Assembly: GCA_030386875.1 (NCBI GenBank) | Contig: CM059568.1 | Coordinates: forward strand, 13,580,316 to 13,644,315 | Reading direction: 5' to 3' | DNA: 64,000 nt | DNA from: Morinoia aosen | Taxonomy: Eukaryota; Arthropoda; Malacostraca; Amphipoda; Talitridae | Part shown: positions 13,101 to 22,100 of the stretch, one piece after another | How the letters are laid out: every line of letters begins with the position of its first letter | Position numbering within the stretch: the first letter of the stretch is position 1 | The notes under the pieces: generated by a model | The model's database searches: none | What the model saw: only the letters and a program-made list of their open reading frames with translations | What the model was told of the DNA's origin: nothing | Made by a program: the position numbers and the translations under genes

Positions 13101-16100
13101 TATTAGCGAATATTCTGTGAGAAAGAACTTCAAAGAACTCTGAATTTTGAACAAAATGAAATTATACCGATAATCTTTAAAAAGAAATTTGGATAAAATT
13201 TAAATGTGAACTGTGAATTTTTAATCAAGAGTTCATATTTTTAATACAGAATTAAATTCAGCTCGGTTAGATGTGTCAATAAAACGGAAGTACAAAGTAA
13301 AGAAATTAAATTTGTGAAAATGTGATAGATTGCAGAAAAGAATTGCAGCAAACTTTTCGATATAATTAGTAATTAAAGGGACATCATTTTACAAGTGTTG
13401 CAATGGCATTGAATCCAAGTGACTATTTAACGTACAGGGGCAAAATCAAAGCAAAGGTTTATGACTTCTTTAATTTACTGAAGCCATCATTAGATTGATG
13501 AAAAACTCAAAAAAGTTATCGAATGGATCGAATCTTCTGACATGAAAAATGATAAAATACATCATGCAACCTCCAGTTTTTTTGAAAAAACAGCTTTCAA
13601 TCTAACTGCAAGAATTATTTCTCCGGTTTTTTTTAACAGCTAAATAGGTTATAAGACTTACGTTGACAATATTTTATCAACTCCTATTTACAGCATCAAG
13701 CAAATCTGTTTCAATTTAGTGTCGGTGAAATTTAAAATGAATTTCAGGTGAAATTCATATTGAATCTCACCAGTTCAGTATGAAGTGAAATTCTCTTATC
13801 AATTAGAAGTGAGTCATTTTACTCAGGAGTGTAACTATTTTTTTTCACTCGATATTTTTTGTCCTGAAAAAACAATATCGGCCCATTTGGCAAGAAATTT
13901 CAGTTTTTAGATCCAAATTCACATATTTATGCATTTTACACTACCTTTCTTCAAGAAAAGGCTTTTTTATGCCGATTACAATTTTTATCCAGGCAGAAAT
14001 GTGAATTAGACAAGATTATCTTGAAATTTTTCCTTTATCGCATACTAAACTTTTCTTGGGGTAACCCTCCTGATTCATAAACATTCCAATCAGTTCTGTG
14101 GTCCATCTCTCAGTTTATGGTTGAATATCTAAGTAATTGTTGCCCTCAAAAATGCCTAACATCCAACCTCTACCTCTACTCATTCTCATTTAAACATATT
14201 AATAGACCCTATAATTTGAGAATTGTTTTGAGTACGTAACTATTAAAAATATTTATTACTATTCAATATTTCAGTAAAATAATAAGAAAAAATAAAAATA
14301 ACTTATCTACCGCCTCTATCCCTGACTTTCAGTTCTCAAATGCTATTTAGTTGGCAATCCCGCTCTTATTCACATTGCTAGAATCACCCTCAACAATGGG
14401 TAAATCTAACGCTTCCGTTTAATTAACGTTTCTGAATCTCTTTCAGTAGCAATGAGAACCGAAATTTACATAAACAGAAAAATGTTTCCGTCGCAGAAAT
14501 ACTGAGGTTATTAATTCATTTCATTCACCAGCACCTGTACGTTCGGTCTCTAATGACATCATTTAATTATTTTCTCCTCAGACTGGATGTTGGGGAGACG
14601 GTGTACGTGGCATGTCCCGGCTCCCAAATTGTTGCAGTAGGCGTTGAAGCGGTCTCGGCCATTTGCGCTTCCGGCAACAAACTAAACATCAATCTTATGG
14701 TAATCGCACTATCACAAGCTATGCTTTTCATGCTTTTTAAAGTGGCGTTTAATTGTTTCAACCTAATCGTTTCTTAATTTTTGATGGAATCGATCTGATA
14801 ATTTCAAAAAGTGCAATGCCAGGTTTCTACTTTATTTTTTGACACTTTTTACTTATTTCTGGAACCATGAAACAAACCAAAAAATACAAGACCCGATCGT
14901 GGGTCCCAAGCGCTGTCAAAATAGAGCATAGCGTTGAACGTAGTTTCAATAATGAAAAGACACTGTGTCATAACACATAATCATGATTTCACGCAATTCA
15001 CCTAATCATCATTATTTCACCTAATTTCAACAGCTATACTTTGCAGAATAGAATTTCATTTTCTTCCTCTTTCTCACGCGATCTGCTTACTAAAAAGCAC
15101 ATGCTGTTCTCGGGATATTGGAAAAAGACAAACGTTAGTCACAGATTATTGTGTCTTTTAAAGTAAATGGTCATATGTTTCGTTACCTAACTGAAACCTA
15201 CACTTTTTCGATCTATTGAAGATTGTTGAAGACATTTAAATCAATAAGGATTAAAGAATAAAGAAGATAACTGGACTATTAAGTACTGCTGTACGTCATA
15301 GTCATTCTACTTCCATTATCTTTCTTCAACTGAACTGTAATAATGAATTTGAAAAATATAAACATGTTATTGATGATATGTTGTCTAACAAATTAAAATA
15401 CTGTGAGCTTTAACAACATGTAAAAAATATCAAAATACATCTACGGAATTTTCTTCTCACAACTACGTGTAAAATTGCATCCTTGCTTTACCGCCACGGA
15501 ATCATTCTTGAATTATTTGGCAGAAGTTCTCAGTCGATGCAAGAAAGTAGATTTTTATAAGTTTCTCGTACGAAAATTGAAGCATTTTTAAACAAAACAT
15601 AGGGACTATTCCTACCAGGGCTTCCATGTTAATTACAGGACAGTCACTGTAGTTAATCACTCCACAAAGGTTATTGGTTTCCAAAATTTTTCTTCTTCAC
15701 CAATGGCTGATGACAAGTAACAGTTCAATGTGCAGTAATTCGTTCTGGATTAAACAGAATCCTGCACACATAAATAAAATACAGCGTACTTGAGTAGAAA
15801 GGATTAAAGATGAATTTAATAAGTAATTGAATCTGGTGTAAATGATGAAGAGTGAAAGTCATAGAAACCAAATATAAGTGATGTTCAATTTCACCAACTC
15901 TTTTTTGGAATACAGGATTATGACATGTCCCAGCTCGGATGTGCAAGTGCTCCTAAAGAGAGCATAGTGACCAAGATTCCCGGACCCGGGAAGGAGATGC
16001 AGAGCGAGATCGGATTCCAAATGCGCGGATATGGATTCTATCCTTTGGTGAGCTCCTTTAACAAAAACATCTTGACACACCTCGGATAAAAAAGCCGTTA

Positions 16101-19100
16101 GAAACAAATGACCTGGTATGAATTTACCCTTTTGTGGCTTAAATTTCTACGTGAATTTAAAAGGTTTGTGGCTCAATTTATAAGATATGGGGCTCAATTT
16201 ATAAGGCTTGTGTCACAATTCATAAGGTTTGGGGCTCAATTTATATGATTTTAGAATCAATTTATAACGTTCAGACATTTTGAAACAGCGTTTTTTCCGC
16301 GTCATCTAACGATTCCATGCGTATTATTGTAAGAAAATATGTTAATTTCGTAATTTCAGCTGATATCACATTGTTCACATTAGTAAATCATTCCTAAAGT
16401 TTCTTGAGATGAACTGTTTAGTTGGGAACCTGCGACGAAAGCAATAATTTACACCGTAACATAACTACAAGAGGAACATAAATACCTCCTCGCACAAATT
16501 TATTACAATAAGCTGGTAAATCTTCTGGTAAGGTCTTAACCACTGCGACACCGGTGGTCAAGATCAAGAACCAGTAGTCAAGATCGAGATCTTGTGCTCA
16601 AGCTCTAGTCACAACCGCAATTACTATTTAGAAAATAAGTGATGAACCAGGTTTCAAACTGCACCTGATGCATTCCTATTTAGGAAATAAGTGATGAACG
16701 TGGTTTCAAATTGTGCTGGATGCATTACTATTTAGAAAATAAGTCATGAACGTAGTTTCTAACTGCACCTGATGCATTACTATTTAGAAAATAAGTGATG
16801 AACCAGGTTTCAAACTGCACCTGATGCATTCCTATTTAGAAAATAAGTGATGAACGTGGTTTCAAATTGTGCTGGATGCATTACCATTTAGAAAATAAGT
16901 CATGAACGTAGTTTCAAACTGCACCTGATGCATTACTATTTAGAAAGTAAGTGGTGAACGTAGTTTCAAACTGTGCCTGATGCATTACTATTTAGAAAAT
17001 AAGTGGTGAACGTGGTTTCAAACTGCACCTGATGCATTACTATTTAGAAAATAAGTGGTGAACGTGGTTTCAAACTACACCCGAAGCATTTATTTGGTGT
17101 AACATTACACTATAGCATCGAAGTTACATCCACTCTTTACGCGCACGACAGAAACACAGACAGCTTCGTACTCGATGGTTCATCCATACATTCTGCTGTG
17201 ATTTCGTAATTTAATTTCGAATATAGAGTTTGGTAACAAGTTTGTCCCAATACTTTTCCCTCACGACGCGTGTAGAGTACGACCACGGATAACATGCAGT
17301 AATTGTGTTACTTTACATACATTACTCCAAATTGAAGACAAATGATAAATAGTAAAGGCAAAATCAATTCAACACTTCCCTGTACCTACTATTTGGAAGT
17401 TCCTCATGATATTATAATTTTTTAAGCTGTGCATTATCATAGACACTCGACCTTCTTCAACCGAGAAAGTTTAGGGACTCCGAAAATAAAATCAATATCC
17501 ACCTATTATAAAATGCTATACTTCTACACAATAATACCTTCAAAAATCATAATCGTGAATCATGCCCAGCAAAAAACACTCTTAATTTATGATGCATGAA
17601 CGTAAATGACAATCAGTGTTGTACATATGTACCATGAAAAGTTGAAGTTCTCGACGTTATTTTTCTCGTACCAACGCCGTAACTAAAAATTCACTCCGGT
17701 CCCCGTGCAGATCAGCGTGAGCTTCGACCCTGACCAGCAAACCAACCTTTACTCGAGGCACACCGTTCGTGGGGCGAGCATCTTCGACAGAGACACCGTG
17801 CAGTCACGTCCAGGTTTCAAGAAAGACACGGACTTCTTCAAAGTGTCCCCAGACACCTGTTATGAACAAAAATCTCAGAAGAACCTCTTCCAGAACATCC
17901 TTAAGATTCCAGTCAGCTAAGATCGGTCGAATGGGGATCATTATTAAGAAAATCATGAAATTTTTGCTGTTTTTGAACTAATGGTGAAGCTATATAGCGG
18001 TTTTGTTACTTGTTAAATAACCAGACATATGGAAAGACGCTCAATTTAATAGTTTCATTTTTTTTTACATTTATGTGCGCGAAGAAAACAATATCTATTA
18101 ATGAGTTACTCCGTCAAAACAGAGATGTAGAATGTTGGAGCTACAAAAATATCAAAGTATAGATTTGAAAATAAACTGCACTAGCACTAGTTTTCGATAG
18201 AATAAGTCGACAATAATTTGAAGACAATATTTCTAAGATTATCGATGCATTTTTGAACATGCGTCCGACATTTCAGTTTAGAGTAAGCATAAGTAGAAAA
18301 CGTTCAGAGTTTGAAAGCTGGTAAAAAATTTCATGCTACGTTGTGACTTCATCCAGTCCAATCATAACCCTTAAAGGATTAAAGACTTTAATAGGTAGCA
18401 TTTTGACGAATGGCAAGATTCAGTTTCTCGGGTGGAAATAATTTCTTTTAATATCACTTATCAAGGAAACTTCACAATTTCTTCATGCAATTTTCAGAAT
18501 GTTATCGACGTGAGAAAATGCCGGTATTTCGCCAAAGGCCACCTGGCCCCTGAAGCAGACTTCGTGACGGAGATGGAACAGAAGGCGACGTATCACTACA
18601 TCAACGCCGTGCCTCAGTGGCAATTTTTTAACAACAAAAACTGGAAGGTGCGAGAAATTTTACAATAATTGAAATGAATCAAGGCTGAACAGGAAACAAT
18701 TTTCGTGATATTTGCTTATGTGACTATTATAAAAAGGCTACGCTTAGACTCATAAATTGTGTGTATTTGATAAAAATGTTATTTGAACTTCCTTATATGG
18801 TGTTTACTTCGTGAGGAAAAATAAAATTAATATTAACGCTGAATACTTGTTTACTTCGGGAGTTTAATATTCAAAAATATGATAAAACATCGACAAAGGC
18901 AATGCCTCGATTTTAAAGTAAACTGTTATTTTGCTTGTGAAGTGAAGCCAGGTTGCAAAAGTTAAGGCTAAAATCTCTAACTTTCAGTCAAATATCTTCT
19001 CACGAGCATTTTCTCATGTCTTGGTAGAATTAAGCACACAGAAATTTATTTAAGAGAATTACTAACTAGTTGAAATAACACATGGAAATATTTTGGAGCT

Positions 19101-22100
19101 TTTTGTGCTATAAGATATAAATTAATCATTAAGCTTAGATGATATTTGGAAATATTATAGCTTTCATCACCACACTTGATGAAAGTTCCAAAAGGTTGTA
19201 CGAGTGCAGCTGGCGTTCGGTGTGCAGTATATACTGTATTTTCATGCTTCGAATGGTAGGAGTGAGGCCCCTCACCACAACAAATTCCTTAATGCCCGAT
19301 GTCTAGTACCGTGTTAGTGGACCGATATAAATCATAGCATTATACTCCGTGAGCTGCGTCACAAAAAAAATGTTTTATGTAGAGCAGTTGTTGACAGCGA
19401 GATTTCAAACTCATCTCCCGTTGTTCAGTGATTTCAATTCACTATACATACTATCTTACTTGATGTGAAAATGGTGAAGTATGAGGAGCAAGTATTCATC
19501 TTCAGGCCTGAAGGACTGGAAAGATCCTAAAGTTCCGTAAAATAGGAGCGTTTTTAAGAAAAGTAAAAAACAATCAGCTCTCAACTCATCCTACAGGGTG
19601 TTTTTTTAAATTCGGAACCCGAAAAAATCTTTAACAACTTTTTATACAATGAGCGGATTTTTGATAACAAAATGGCAGTAGAATCCTGAGATTTATATTT
19701 TTATTTGTTACCTACGTATTCCTATTCCTGATTTTCCTACTTTTGGCTGTCCGAATCTGAAAACAATTGCAACACTCGCTGCGAATATATTTCAACTTCA
19801 TTCAATGGCTAATAAAAAAATTGACAGAACTTTTTTGGTTACCTTGTATTTTCATGATAGAAGATAATAATGCTGCTAGTTGTCACGCAACAAGATGTGA
19901 CCGATATTTAATCACGTTCCCTGGGAAAAGATCCACCGGTGGTCACTGATGGGATTTTCACTTTGCTGCTGACCGACCGGTAGTCACGAACTAAATTTTC
20001 ACAAATGTTGAATTTAAGCTAGATGAAGGTGCGATCCGGTTATTTTTTTCTATTTTCAATATCGCTCACTACAATTGACTTTAAATTTGAGCTCAATAGG
20101 GAACTTCAGTTTAACCCGCTGCAATTAACGTGTTAAAATGTGTATACGAATTCATCCAAGCGACAAGCCAAGTAGCACCGTCTACCGAAAGCGAAAACGA
20201 TTTGTTCGATATGTTCAAAGTCACGCCATACAGTAGCTCCATGTCGAGCACATTTCAGAATGATATTCTGTATTGTAATACAAACAATACAATGATAGGC
20301 ATGTTCTAACGTTCATAATTCTCTCTGACAGTGTCTGGAGTACAGGGTACGGAAACTCGCTAACAACAGGAAGTATAACATCAATGTCTTCACTGGAACG
20401 TGGCAAGTACTGGAGCTGCCGGACCTGAACTCAAACTTAGCAAAAGTTTTCCTTGGCCTAATAGAAAGTCAGCCAGTAATCCCAGCTCCTCTCGTCATGT
20501 GGAAGGTGAGTGCACGGTTATTGTGAGCAATGCGCTCGCGTCATGCATATGTAGTTGGATCAGATAAGAGTGTTTCAGACTATGACTGTGACGTGAGCCG
20601 CCGGTGTACACGGAGGGAATTTTCAGAATGCTGCTGACCAACCAGTGGTCACAAAATCAACTACACAAATACTTGACCATAGCTAAATGAAGGCACGATC
20701 CCGTAATTGTTTCGCATTTTTAAATTCCTAACTTCAATTAATTTCAAATTTGAGTAGAATATTGAAATTCAGTTTAACTCTTCGCGGTCAACGGTTAAGC
20801 CTCCCTAACTGCAACAAAGGTGTTCCAAAGAGAGGAGACAATGTTAGGGTGTTTACAGATAGGGGAGCCTTTGATAAAATGAACAAATTACTAACTGTCG
20901 AGGATTATTGAGGCAATTAAGAAGCTTTCAAATTTTCAAGTTTCAAAGTTTCAAAGTTTCAAAAAAACGTGCATTTAAAAAAAATACGTCACACGGGATG
21001 AATATAACTTCTTTTTTGACATTCGTACGTTTTTGAGTAACCAGGCTGTACCGCCTGATTACGTAAGCCCGTATGTCCCACAAATTATCCATCAAACCCA
21101 ATATAGTCTAAGAAAAGAAAAATTAGTCAACCCAAAGAAAACACGTATGAATAAAAAACAATATTTTAAATATCGATAAGACATAAACTATTTGTTCTAT
21201 TAAGACCCAACTTTTCTTTTACAATGTAAAGGGGCTCTAAAGTACGAAAGTTAAAAATAGTTTGTAGCAGTAAGTAATATATTAAAATTACCCTCTGCTA
21301 TACGGTCGCAGTACTGTTCGGAATGAAGATACATTGATGAGTAACGAAAGTGGGTTGGGGACATCTACTAAGGTCGCTGCTTCCGCGGTACTCATCAACC
21401 CTAACGTAAAATGACAAAGTCGTCATGCCGACATAGCCAGATGAATGTACACCGTACACAACTTATCTCATAAACAAGGAATGCCCGCATTCATTCAGGA
21501 ATTACATTTTCGGAGCAAAAAATGAGCCAACTTTGAGCGCATTGACAAAAAACAATATACCTAGTTTTAAGGGGAGAAGATGACATTTTAAAAGAATTTC
21601 CAAACATCGGGACACTTCATTGTTAAAATCACTATTTTGATAAAAAACACAATAGAGACGATGCACTGATTCAGTAACAGTATTAGTTACTGAATATTTC
21701 TCAGCCAGGAACTTTTTCAGTTGAACAGGACAGTGAAAAAAGGGAACCCGTTTTATATCAGTGACTTCTCAATTTTTTTGAGAAGGAAAAAAGAACTTAC
21801 GCGCTAATGTAACTAAAAACTAAGTTCCGTCTGTTTCAACGATTTTTATTTTATTTTATAGTACTTGTATTGTTGAGTTGTTACCCAACTTTGTACAAGG
21901 TAGCCTTGAGTTGGTATAGATTTATAGGATTTTCACGGTAAATACTTAAAAGGAAGAGTTTGCCCTGAAACGCCTAAAAATCTACACCAACTCAAGGCAT
22001 CCACCGAGGTAGAAATCCAGAGAATTAGTCCAAATCTCCCTAGCGCCGCAATGAACAGCCTGCGTAATGGTGTCGATACTTGTCTGCCCTTAGGGGGTGG

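Larger units (their letters stand above)
16048..17710 (+). other. Nuclease intron 3, repeat-bearing
   Basis: GT-AG intron containing a 21-bp tandem repeat and a 52-bp minisatellite, listed separately. Nothing else is recognised. Confidence 0.75.
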
